Notes: generated by a model from the letters alone, not told the origin. Numbered from the stretch's first letter, positions 1 through 5,119 are shown. The stretch: DNA of 5,119 nt from Candidatus Zixiibacteriota bacterium (GCA_012797915.1 JAAZOE010000532.1:1-5119); one strand, 5' to 3'. Made by a program: numbers and translations.

Positions 1-69
1 GGGACCCATTGCTATGCGGCCGATCCCGAAGGGAACATGTTCGGACTGCTCCAACCGGCAATGAAATAG
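1..69 (+). CDS. VOC-family (glyoxalase/bleomycin-resistance fold) protein, C-terminal tail only
   Basis: Partial gene, cut by the left edge of the window. Frame 1 reads 22 residues and stops at TAG 67-69. The tail includes DPEGNMFGLLQP, which matches the last beta strand of vicinal-oxygen-chelate proteins, where a D-P-[ED]-G-N-x-[FI]-x-L motif closes the metal-site barrel. This recognition comes from family knowledge of a short motif; the substrate cannot be told. VOC proteins of this kind range from glyoxalase-like enzymes to dioxygenases and resistance proteins. The next gene starts 37 bp downstream on the same strand with no terminator between, so the two are probably co-transcribed. Confidence 0.7.
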   Translation, partial: GTHCYAADPEGNMFGLLQPAMK

Positions 70-90
70 TCGTCACAGGCAATCAAGGCT

Positions 91-98
91 AAGGAGGA
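91..98 (+). promoter_or_regulatory. Shine-Dalgarno of the DUF1761 gene
   Basis: AAGGAGGA lies 8 nt before the ATG at 107. This near-perfect anti-16S match fixes the start of the membrane protein gene. Confidence 0.85.
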
Positions 99-106
99 AT
101 GCGAAT

Positions 107-517
107 ATGTCGGCTTCCGGCGTCAACTACTGGGCCGTCCTGGTCGGGGCGGCGGTCTATTTCATCTTTGGGGCCTTGTGGTACTCAAAAGGAGTCTTCG
201 GCAATGCCTGGATGAAAGGCATCGGAAAAACCAAGGAGCAACTCGAAGCCGGGTATTCCCCCTGGAAACTGGTGTGGGCGTTTATCGGCTCGCTTCTGGC
301 GGCGTACGGAATGGCCCGTATCCTGAGCTGGATTCCCGGTGCCACCCTGTCGACCGGTATCATGCTCAGTGTCCTGGCCGGCATCTTTTTCATCCTGGTT
401 CCCATCAGCATTCATGATGTCATGGAGGTGCGTCCCTGCAAACTGACCGCGATCAATGTCTTCTACCATATGATCGGATTCGTCTTGATCGGGATCATAA
501 TCGGCGCCTGGCGATAG
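107..517 (+). CDS. DUF1761 family small integral membrane protein
   Basis: A complete 136-residue protein. I recognise the DUF1761 pattern: an N-terminal NYWAVLVGA segment running into GALWYSKGVFGNAW at about residues 22-35, then two central hydrophobic helices and a C-terminal helix. Hydrophobic stretches sit at about 8-26, 53-71, 80-101 and 114-134, which suggests four membrane-spanning helices in the inner membrane and no cleaved signal peptide. The start is set by the strong AAGGAGGA 8 nt upstream. The length is usual for the family. No biochemical function is established for DUF1761 to my knowledge, and nothing here adds one. It follows a VOC gene by 37 bp, a likely two-gene unit whose promoter is outside the window. 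Confident on family, ignorant on role. Confidence 0.85.
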   Translation: MSASGVNYWAVLVGAAVYFIFGALWYSKGVFGNAWMKGIGKTKEQLEAGYSPWKLVWAFIGSLLAAYGMARILSWIPGATLSTGIMLSVLAGIFFILVPISIHDVMEVRPCKLTAINVFYHMIGFVLIGIIIGAWR

Positions 518-556
518 CCGCCCCGCCGGTCCGTATCGCGACCGCATATGGAAAAG

Positions 557-594
557 AAAGCCGCCAGACTATCGGCCCCATTATGCGGCGCTTT
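557..594. terminator. Possible weak bidirectional terminator between convergent genes
   Basis: In the 136-bp gap between the DUF1761 stop and the asparaginase stop, AAAG-CCGC (557-564) pairs with GCGG-CG-CTTT (585-594): 4 + 4 bp with a 2-nt bulge and a 20-nt loop. Read on the minus strand the stem is followed by TTTCTTTTCC, a fair U-rich tail. The plus strand has only a short T run. The position suits convergent termination, but the large loop and the bulge make it weak. Confidence 0.3.
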
Positions 595-653
595 ATGTTA
601 TTTCTGTAACGTATTATCGCGCATATAAATGCAGTTACTGGTCGCCCCGTCGG

Positions 654-1601
654 TTATTCATTATAAATGGCCGTCCCCGGCACACCGCCGGATAAATAAT
701 ACCCGCGATACATCCCCGGCGTGTTAAACGGCAGGGCGATATTCCCGCGGCTGTCAATCGCCACCAGACCGCCGTCCCCGCCCAATCCAGTCAGGCGGTC
801 ATGGATGGCGGCCTCGGCCGCCGATATCAGGCTTTCGCCCCGGTATTCCATCAGGGCCGACACATCATAGGCGATGACGCCCCGCATAAAAAACTCGCCA
901 TGCCCGGTGGTCGATACCGCGCAGGTCCGGTCATTGGCATACGTCCCGGCGCCGATGATCGGCGAATCGCCGACCCGCCCGTACCGGCTGTTGGACATGC
1001 CGCCGGTGGAGGTCGCCGCCGCGAGATGGCCATGACGATCCAGCGCCGCCGCCCCAACCGTACCACACCGGTTTCCCCCATCTGGATTTCCTTCCGACAG
1101 CTCTCCCCCCGGCAAAATGTTTTCTTTGGCTATTGCCTCCTGAAGTTGCTGCCAGCGCCGATCAGTGAAGAAGTAATTATCCGGCGCCGGCTCCATCCCC
1201 TGCCTTCGGGCGAACTCCTCCGCCCCCTCCCCGGTCAGAAGAACATGCGCCGTCTTTTCCATCACCAGCCGGGCCAGAGAAACCGGGTTTTTTATGTTAT
1301 GAACGCCGGCCACCGCCCCGGCCGCCAACGTCCGTCCATCCATGATGGCGGCATCCATTTCATTCCGTCCGCGGTGAGTGAACACCGCTCCCCGCCCGGC
1401 ATTGAACAGCGGGTTATCTTCCATCACCCTGACCGCCATTTCGACCGCATCCAGACTGCTGCCGCCGGCCTCCAGAATCCGGTACCCCGCCGTCAGACTG
1501 TCCAGCAGTCCCTGCCGGTACCCCATCTCCAACTCCGGGGTCATTTTTTCTTTCAGGATTGCTCCCGCTCCGCCGTGGATCACGATTCCGAACTCGGGCA
1601 T
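654..1601 (-). CDS. iaaA: Isoaspartyl peptidase / L-asparaginase, type 2 (Ntn-hydrolase)
   Basis: A complete 315-residue enzyme, close to the 321 residues of E. coli IaaA. It hydrolyses isoaspartyl (beta-aspartyl) dipeptides and L-asparagine in the cytoplasm, recycling damaged or beta-linked aspartyl peptides; there is no signal peptide. The N-terminus has the family motif IHGGAGA (residues 8-14), and residues 66-83 carry FNAGRGAVF and the following NEMDA. The precursor is expected to self-cleave before Thr181 in CGTVGA, which frees the nucleophilic threonine of the beta subunit. Thr199, Arg209, Asp212, Thr232 and Gly233 all fall at a constant +2 offset from the E. coli active-site residues (179, 197, 207, 210, 230, 231), so the site looks intact. 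The ATG at 1601 is preceded by a purine-rich GGAAAGG. The gene stands alone on the minus strand, separated by a strong terminator from the secreted pair upstream. The symbol is by homology; the plant-type, human ASRGL1-like and bacterial members share this signature. Confidence 0.93.
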   Translation of the reverse strand: MPEFGIVIHGGAGAILKEKMTPELEMGYRQGLLDSLTAGYRILEAGGSSLDAVEMAVRVMEDNPLFNAGRGAVFTHRGRNEMDAAIMDGRTLAAGAVAGVHNIKNPVSLARLVMEKTAHVLLTGEGAEEFARRQGMEPAPDNYFFTDRRWQQLQEAIAKENILPGGELSEGNPDGGNRCGTVGAAALDRHGHLAAATSTGGMSNSRYGRVGDSPIIGAGTYANDRTCAVSTTGHGEFFMRGVIAYDVSALMEYRGESLISAAEAAIHDRLTGLGGDGGLVAIDSRGNIALPFNTPGMYRGYYLSGGVPGTAIYNE

Positions 1602-1690
1602 TGCCTTTCCTTTTCCCTCTCTTCGGCCGAATCATTTCCGTCTTCCGGCCGCGTTTCATCGAACGGCCGCCGCCGGTCTGTGCGCCCAAT

Positions 1691-1720
1691 AATGTAGTCC
1701 GCCGACAGATCCAATCGCAA
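1691..1720 (-). promoter_or_regulatory. Candidate promoter for the asparaginase gene
   Basis: On the minus strand TTGCGA (1720-1715), an 18-nt spacer and TACATT (1696-1691) match the sigma-70 consensus 4/6 and 4/6. It lies between the terminator of protein A and the asparaginase start, with a predicted leader of roughly 80 nt. A separate promoter is needed here because the terminator isolates the gene. The match alone is modest. Confidence 0.35.
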
Positions 1721-1732
1721 CCGGATCTTCAA

Positions 1733-1770
1733 TAAAAAAACGCCCGGAACCGACATCGGTCCCGGGCGTC
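1733..1770 (-). terminator. Strong Rho-independent terminator of the B-A secreted-protein transcript
   Basis: ACGCCCGG (1740-1747) pairs with CCGGGCGT (1762-1769) as a perfect 8-bp GC-rich stem. After a single mismatch, ACCG (1749-1752) and CGGT (1757-1760) add 4 bp around an ACAT tetraloop. On the minus strand the stem runs straight into seven T residues. It starts 19 nt after the stop of protein A. The plus-strand side has no T run, so termination is directional. Confidence 0.9.
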
Positions 1771-1788
1771 GAAAAAGCCTCGCCCGCG

Positions 1789-3093
1789 TCAATGGCCATC
1801 GCGCATATCCTGCCAGGGATAATACCCCCGGGGCACGCAGAACGACCCCGACGGCGCAGACACAAGATTGATGGTAGTCACCAAAGGGTGATCTTCCGGC
1901 TGAACGCATTGTTCGATGATGAAAAGCTGATATGTCCCCGGTTGGAGATTGGTGACGATAAAGTCCAGGTCGAACAGGCAGAGACAGGGGCAGTTGCCGG
2001 GTATCGGTGATTCGTCAATCGTAATCATCCCGTCGGCGATCGTGACCGTGGCCGGGAATTGGCCCGGACAACAGTTCAAGCCCGCGTTGGCGTGCCGCAG
2101 GAGAAGCGTTCCCCGGCCGTCGTATTGATATTCGATACAATCGTCGGCACTCGCCGCCTGGCCATCCCCGTCCCCCTTCTCCATGGTCAGGCAATCGGAA
2201 TGTGCGGTCAACTCCCCGGACGGCGGGCCGCACAGGACCGGACCCGGCCCCGATCGAAAGACGTAATTCACGATATAGACGGCATCACCGACATTGCGCG
2301 CCAAATCACAGTTGACATCCGCCGCCTCCAAGTGCGGCGGCAAGGGTCCGGACCGGAAAATCCAATTGACCATATAGACGGCATCCCCGACATTGATGTT
2401 TCCGTCATCGTTGACGTCGCCGACGATGAAAGTCGTATCCAGTTCGACCCGCCCGACGCCTCCCGCCGCCCCCTGTACGGCCGCCCGTATGGTTGTCGGT
2501 TTATCATCCTGATAGACCATTTCCACGAGCGGCTGATACCCGCCCCCCGGCGGAAGGTTGTTCATCCCGGTGACGAGCAGCGATGCCGCCCATCCGTATC
2601 CGGCCGTTCCCATCGAAATCGCCCCGTCGGTGTATAAGAGCCGCGCGGTGAAGGTCGGATACGTGTCGAAATCGAAATCCATATACATCGCTGCCGGAAT
2701 TTCGTCAAAACGCGCCGACACGATCAGGGACGAATCGGTATAGTTATACGTGAATGAGACGACAAACGTATCGGGGTCGGCCGGCGGCGGATCCCCTGCT
2801 CCCATCTCGATCCGGATCATCATGACGTAATCGGCCACGGTCAGCACCAAACCGTCCATATTGATGTCCGTGGCGGCGATTTGCGGTTCGAGATCGATGG
2901 TGAAGGCCGGCAGGCCGATCGCCCAGTAATCGGCGAAGATGGCCAGATCGACCAGTTCGAACGGCAGGCCGTTCAGATTCAAATCGCCGCGGTTTTCCCA
3001 CTGAGCCGTTACCGACGAAACGCAGAACAGCATGGCCATCGCAACGATGATCGCCGCCGTTCCGCTTCGAATGCTTTCCTTTCGCGTGCGCAT
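1789..3093 (-). CDS. Protein A: secreted double-dockerin protein with Cys-rich C-terminal domain
   Basis: A 434-residue exported protein with no recognised enzyme domain. Residues 1-30 form a Sec signal peptide (basic start, core AAIIVAMAMLF, cleavage VTA-Q). Residues 31-110 hold two dockerin-like motifs, GDLNLNG and TDINMDG, each with the loop-closing Asp at position 13 rather than 12. Residues 111-223 are a beta-rich domain that may be cohesin-like. Residues 224-285 hold a standard dockerin pair, DVNDDGNINVGD and DVNCDLARNVGD, each followed by a helix ending FRSGP; these should bind calcium. Residues 288-427 are a domain with 10 Cys, including NCCP, CPCLCLFDLD and SFC, ending YYPW, plus a seven-residue tail QDMRDGH that paralog B lacks. 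The chosen ATG has GGGAGGA 6 nt upstream; an in-frame ATG at 3168 would add 25 residues ahead of the signal peptide. It follows paralog B by 220 bp and is probably in the same transcript. Function unknown; a structural or surface-binding role is inferred. Confidence 0.88.
   Translation of the reverse strand: MRTRKESIRSGTAAIIVAMAMLFCVSSVTAQWENRGDLNLNGLPFELVDLAIFADYWAIGLPAFTIDLEPQIAATDINMDGLVLTVADYVMMIRIEMGAGDPPPADPDTFVVSFTYNYTDSSLIVSARFDEIPAAMYMDFDFDTYPTFTARLLYTDGAISMGTAGYGWAASLLVTGMNNLPPGGGYQPLVEMVYQDDKPTTIRAAVQGAAGGVGRVELDTTFIVGDVNDDGNINVGDAVYMVNWIFRSGPLPPHLEAADVNCDLARNVGDAVYIVNYVFRSGPGPVLCGPPSGELTAHSDCLTMEKGDGDGQAASADDCIEYQYDGRGTLLLRHANAGLNCCPGQFPATVTIADGMITIDESPIPGNCPCLCLFDLDFIVTNLQPGTYQLFIIEQCVQPEDHPLVTTINLVSAPSGSFCVPRGYYPWQDMRDGH
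2161..2202 (-). repeat. 42-nt tract identical between the two paralogs (second copy at 3665-3706)
   Basis: This 42-nt stretch of gene A is identical, third codon positions included, to 3665-3706 in gene B. It encodes the start of the Cys-rich domain, around SDCLTMEKGDGDG. The neighbouring dockerin segments are more alike at protein level yet show many synonymous differences, so the tract stands out. Confidence 0.9.
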
Positions 3094-3098
3094 CACGT

Positions 3099-3105
3099 TC
3101 CTCCC
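3099..3105 (-). promoter_or_regulatory. Shine-Dalgarno for the preferred start of protein A
   Basis: On the minus strand AAGGGAGGAA ends shortly before the ATG at 3093, with GGAGG 6 nt from the start codon. The start is the one that gives a normal-length signal peptide, and it matches the arrangement in paralog B (GGGAGGA, GGAGG 6 nt before ATG). Confidence 0.8.
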
Positions 3106-3174
3106 TTGATTGTTGCCGTTATGGACCGCCCGTTCACCCAATCCTGCTCGGACCGACCGTTCCTTCATGATTCG

Positions 3175-3181
3175 TCCTCCC
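3175..3181 (-). promoter_or_regulatory. Second, upstream Shine-Dalgarno serving an in-frame ATG at 3168
   Basis: CCCGGGAGGA (minus strand, 3184-3175) places GGAGG 7 nt before an ATG at 3166-3168 that is in frame with protein A. Translation from here would add 25 residues (MKERSVRAGLGERAVHNGNN, then QGRNV) before the signal peptide. The same ten bases recur at 3211-3220 with no start codon at a usable distance after them. Confidence 0.4.
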
Positions 3182-3292
3182 GGGGCTTCGCGAGATGAGA
3201 GCGATTGGTTTCCTCCCGGGCAGTCAGTCTGCCGCGTTTATCACCGACCGATCGGGGACTCCAGCCGTCGGGCCGACAAGCTCCGATAGCGC

Positions 3293-3306
3293 GGCCTCCT
3301 CAGGCC
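3293..3306 (-). other. Short hairpin just after the stop of protein B, no T run
   Basis: GGCCT (3293-3297) and AGGCC (3302-3306) form a 5-bp stem with a 4-nt loop, beginning 8 nt past the B stop codon. No T tract follows on the minus strand, so it does not look like an intrinsic terminator. It could be a processing or RNA-stability element between the two cistrons, or chance in GC-rich DNA. Confidence 0.3.
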
Positions 3307-3313
3307 TCGATCT

Positions 3314-4591
3314 CTACCACGGATAATGATCCCTCGTCAGGCAGAATGACCCCGATGGCGCCGTCATCAGATCAATGGTCCCTTTCAGGGGCAGATCGCC
3401 GACGTGCAGGCATTGTTCCAGGATAGAGAGGGTATACGTTCCCGGCGGAAGATTGATTACGGTATAGTCGAGGTTGAACAGGCACAGGCAATCACAGAAG
3501 CCCGGGATCGGGGTCTCGTCGATGGTGATGACGCCATCGACGACCGTGATAACGGCCGCGAAATCTTCCGGACAGCAGTTCAGGCCCGCGTTGGCGTGCC
3601 GCAGCAAGAGCGTCCCCTGGCCGTCGTACTGATATTCGATACAATCCTGGGCAATCGTCGCCTCGCCATCCCCGTCCCCCTTCTCCATGGTCAGGCAATC
3701 GGAATGCGACACCAACCGACCCGAGGGCGGGCCGCACGGACCCGGACCCGACCGAAAGACAAAATTGACGATATACACGGCGTCACCGATGTTGCGCAGC
3801 AAGTCGCAATTGACATCCGCCGCCTCCAGATGCGGCGGAAAGGGGCCGGACCGGAATATCCAATTGACCATAAAGACGGCGTCCCCGATATTGATGTTTC
3901 CGTCGTTGTTGATGTCGCCGACCGTGAAGAGGGTATCGGGGATAAAGCTCCCCTCTTCCCCGGCCGCACCGAGTACGCCGCCCACAATTCTGGTCGGTCG
4001 ATCCCCTTGGTAAACCAACTCCAGGAGGGGAACGAAACCGCTTCCAACCGGGATCTCATTCATGCCGGTAATTAGGGCGAGAACGACATGACCTTCTTCG
4101 ACCGTCCCCATGGCAATCGCCCCCCCGCTCTGTAACAACCGCGCGGTATGGACCGGCTCCTGGGCGAAACCGAATTCCAGGTACGCGGAGGCGGGAATCC
4201 GGTCAAAGTTGGCCGCGATAAGCAGCGACGTATCGGTGTAATTGTAGGTAACCGGAATCGCAAACGTTTCCGGATCGGCCGGCGGCGGATCCCCCGCCCC
4301 TATCTCGATCCGAATCATCATGACATAATCAGCCACCGTCAGGACAATGCCGTCCATGTTGATATCGGTGGCGGCGACCTGCGAGTCGGGGACAATGGTA
4401 AACGCCGGCATCCCGATTTGGAAATAGTCGGCGAAAATCGCCGCGTCAATCAACTCGAACGGCAGGCCGTTGAGGTTCAGATCGCCGCGGTGTTCCCATT
4501 GGGCCAACGCCGGTGAGGCGCACAAGAGCACGGCCGCCAGAACCGCCCACCAGACGGTCCCGCCGGTCGGGGGGGGTCTCCGCAGGTTCAT
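3314..4591 (-). CDS. Protein B: secreted double-dockerin protein with Cys-rich C-terminal domain, paralog of A
   Basis: A 425-residue exported protein with the same architecture as A and likely the first gene of the pair. Residues 1-30 are a Sec signal peptide (cleavage ALA-Q). Residues 31-110 carry the long-loop dockerin-like pair, starting only six residues after the predicted cleavage site (QWEHRGDLNLNG). Residues 111-223 are the diverged middle domain. Residues 224-285 are the canonical pair DINNDGNINIGD and DVNCDLLRNIGD, and 286-425 the Cys-rich domain ending at HYPW. All 11 mature-chain cysteines of A are kept. Hand-aligned identity with A is 66/80, 57/113, 54/62 and 99/140 across these blocks; the only gaps are a two-residue VL after the second dockerin pair in A and A's seven-residue tail. 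The ATG is chosen because GGGAGGA sits just before it; the in-frame ATG 39 nt upstream has no such site and would spoil the signal peptide. A promoter candidate lies about 120 nt upstream. No catalytic, anchoring or sorting motif is recognised. Confidence 0.88.
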   Translation of the reverse strand: MNLRRPPPTGGTVWWAVLAAVLLCASPALAQWEHRGDLNLNGLPFELIDAAIFADYFQIGMPAFTIVPDSQVAATDINMDGIVLTVADYVMMIRIEIGAGDPPPADPETFAIPVTYNYTDTSLLIAANFDRIPASAYLEFGFAQEPVHTARLLQSGGAIAMGTVEEGHVVLALITGMNEIPVGSGFVPLLELVYQGDRPTRIVGGVLGAAGEEGSFIPDTLFTVGDINNDGNINIGDAVFMVNWIFRSGPFPPHLEAADVNCDLLRNIGDAVYIVNFVFRSGPGPCGPPSGRLVSHSDCLTMEKGDGDGEATIAQDCIEYQYDGQGTLLLRHANAGLNCCPEDFAAVITVVDGVITIDETPIPGFCDCLCLFNLDYTVINLPPGTYTLSILEQCLHVGDLPLKGTIDLMTAPSGSFCLTRDHYPW

Positions 4592-4596
4592 ATCAA

Positions 4597-4603
4597 TCCT
4601 CCC
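4597..4603 (-). promoter_or_regulatory. Shine-Dalgarno deciding the start of protein B
   Basis: On the minus strand GGGAGGA, with GGAGG 6 nt before the ATG at 4591. It favours this ATG over the in-frame one at 4630. Confidence 0.8.
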
Positions 4604-4715
4604 TGTGGTAGATTTTATAAAACCGTCCACCGGCCGGGCGTATCATGGTTCAATCGCTGGAGATACGGCGCCGACGGACACAAGATGACAATCGAAGGCA
4701 TCTGTACTTACCATA

Positions 4716-4743
4716 AATATACGGCCTTTGATTTTCCAGTCAA
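4716..4743 (-). promoter_or_regulatory. Sigma-70-like promoter for the B-A transcript
   Basis: On the minus strand TTGACT (4743-4738), a 16-nt spacer and TATATT (4721-4716) match the consensus 5/6 and 5/6. Transcription would begin near 4709, giving a leader of about 118 nt before the gene B ATG. It is the best promoter match I found in the window and is well placed. The consensus assumes a standard housekeeping sigma factor. Confidence 0.6.
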
Positions 4744-4765
4744 GCGGTTCCTGATACCGGGTCGG

Positions 4766-4793
4766 TGCCGCCCTGCCGGAGGATGGCGTTTTT
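4766..4793 (+). terminator. Possible plus-strand terminator hairpin in the divergent region
   Basis: GCCG (4767-4770) pairs with TGGC (4784-4787) including one G-T pair; after a mismatch, CCT (4772-4774) pairs with AGG (4780-4782) around a 5-nt loop. TTTTT follows at 4789-4793 on the plus strand. No plus-strand gene lies upstream of it, so if real it would stop transcription running antisense out of the B gene before the next promoter. The stem is short and interrupted. Confidence 0.25.
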
Positions 4794-4801
4794 GGCTTGC
4801 T

Positions 4802-4831
4802 TTGACATGACCCATACCCGTATCCTGTATG
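4802..4831 (+). promoter_or_regulatory. Weak promoter candidate for the rightmost gene
   Basis: A perfect TTGACA (4802-4807) is followed after 18 nt by TGTATG (4826-4831), only 3/6 to the -10 consensus. A better -10 (TATCAT, 4834-4839) is too far from this -35. The position about 70 nt ahead of the ATG at 4900 is reasonable, and the poor -10 could mean an activated promoter or a different sigma factor. Confidence 0.35.
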
Positions 4832-4853
4832 CATATCATGACGATACCCGATC
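4806..4853. repeat. Direct repeat with 31-nt period upstream of the rightmost gene
   Basis: Copy 1 (4806-4824) is CATGACCCATACCCGTATC; copy 2 (4837-4853) is CATGACGATACCCGATC. They share CATGAC, then ATACCCG, then ATC, with small indels, and start 31 nt apart, close to three helical turns. A third CATGACC lies at 4856-4862. The copies overlap and follow the promoter candidate, so they could be a regulator's operator. Confidence 0.45.
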
Positions 4854-4899
4854 ATCATGACCGCACGGGTTGCGGTCGAGGCAGGGAAAGGAATGGCGT

Positions 4900-5119
4900 A
4901 TGAAAGGGAAACTCATCGTCATCGGCCTGTGGGTGCCGGCGATATTGGTCACGACGACTTTCGCCCAACAGAATCCGCGCCTGGAGAAAGTCAAGACCGG
5001 CTTGGATTCGCTGAAGTCACTCGAGGCGCCCGTTTTCGCCCCGAAATCGTTCGCCAAGGCGGAGGAAAAAACCGCCGCCGCCGAGCTGACGGTTACCCAG
5101 CAAAAATCGGACAAGGTTA
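4900..5119 (+). CDS. Exported protein, N-terminal part, with an APxxFxKA motif (DUF4398-like?)
   Basis: The right edge of the window cuts this gene after 73 codons. Residues 1-22 form a clear Sec signal peptide (MKGK start, core LIVIGLWVPAILV, cleavage TFA-QQ). The mature part is charged and looks helical: LEKVKTGLDSLKSLEAPVFA (27-46), then PKSFAKAEEKTAAAEL (47-62). The pattern of a helix, then AP-x-x-F-x-x-A, then another charged helix resembles DUF4398-type periplasmic proteins and the N-terminal regions of some OmpA-family proteins. That is a resemblance only, with too little sequence to settle it. The ATG has AAAGGA 7 nt upstream. The gene is divergent from the B-A pair, with 308 bp between the two start codons. 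Confidence 0.8.
   Translation, partial: MKGKLIVIGLWVPAILVTTTFAQQNPRLEKVKTGLDSLKSLEAPVFAPKSFAKAEEKTAAAELTVTQQKSDKV

Noticed and set aside
801..1697. A 298-codon open frame on the plus strand opposite the asparaginase gene
   Set aside because: The minus-strand frame encodes a full enzyme with all catalytic residues. The plus frame is Arg/Pro-rich, has no recognisable motif and no good ribosome site; it is a shadow of GC-rich codon use.
1789..3093. Cellulosomal enzyme assignment based on the dockerin motifs
   Set aside because: No glycosidase, esterase, protease or other catalytic domain is visible in either protein; all segments are accounted for by dockerin-like, beta-rich and Cys-rich regions.
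3404..4075. Long plus-strand open frames opposite both paralogs (2059-2637 and 3404-4075) that resemble each other
   Set aside because: Their similarity follows from the duplication of the minus-strand genes. The true frames have signal peptides, dockerin motifs and SD sites; the antisense frames have none.
4522..4524. Lipoprotein reading of A and B because both have a Cys at residue 24 of the signal peptide
   Set aside because: The residues before it are MLF and VLL, which do not make a lipobox (needs G/A/S just before Cys), and a good signal peptidase I site ending in Ala30-Gln31 follows in both.
4614..4619. TATAAA on the minus strand as the -10 of gene B
   Set aside because: There is no -35 at a usable distance (TACGCC at 17 nt), and transcription would start within or just before the Shine-Dalgarno. 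The TTGACT-16-TATATT pair further upstream is far better.
1..5119. CRISPR arrays, tRNA or rRNA genes, insertion sequences or phage genes
   Set aside because: I looked for regularly spaced repeats, cloverleaf-like sequences, terminal inverted repeats and transposase motifs and saw none.

Overview
This 5.1 kb window is GC-rich bacterial DNA. It holds four complete genes and two partial ones, most of them ordinary by position but with an unusual tandem pair in the middle. The two central proteins combine Sec-type signal peptides, dockerin-type repeats of the form GDVNxDGNINVGDAVYxVNxIFRSGP and a Cys-rich C-terminal domain ending in YPW. I associate that combination with uncultured lineages such as candidate division Zixibacteria and relatives in the FCB neighbourhood. 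The taxon is an inference from remembered protein style; no rRNA or other marker is present.

Layout. On the plus strand, 1-69 is the tail of a VOC (glyoxalase-fold) protein, followed after 37 bp by a four-helix DUF1761 membrane protein (107-517); the two look like one operon. Convergent to them on the minus strand is a type 2 (plant-type, Ntn-hydrolase) isoaspartyl peptidase/L-asparaginase (654-1601) with all expected active-site residues. Next, also on the minus strand, come two tandem paralogous secreted proteins, here called protein B (3314-4591, upstream) and protein A (1789-3093, downstream). A strong intrinsic terminator at 1733-1770 closes this pair. Divergent from B, on the plus strand, a gene for another exported protein starts at 4900 and runs off the window.

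The A/B pair is the main item of interest. Each protein is: signal peptide, an N-terminal dockerin-like pair with loops one residue longer than usual, a beta-rich, possibly cohesin-like middle domain, a canonical dockerin-like pair, then a Cys-rich domain with 10 conserved cysteines. Hand-counted identity between the paralogs is about 82% (N-terminal pair), 50% (middle), 87% (second pair) and 71% (C-terminal domain). The ends and scaffold modules are therefore held constant while the middle varies. No enzymatic domain is visible in either protein, so a structural, adhesive or surface-binding role is more likely than a cellulosomal enzyme.

Regulation. A good sigma-70-like promoter (TTGACT-16-TATATT, minus strand) lies about 120 nt before gene B. 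No terminator is visible between B and A, so the two are probably co-transcribed, with a 220-nt leader before A that contains a second in-frame start with its own strong Shine-Dalgarno. The divergent intergenic region also carries a near-perfect direct repeat with a 31-nt period ahead of the plus-strand gene.
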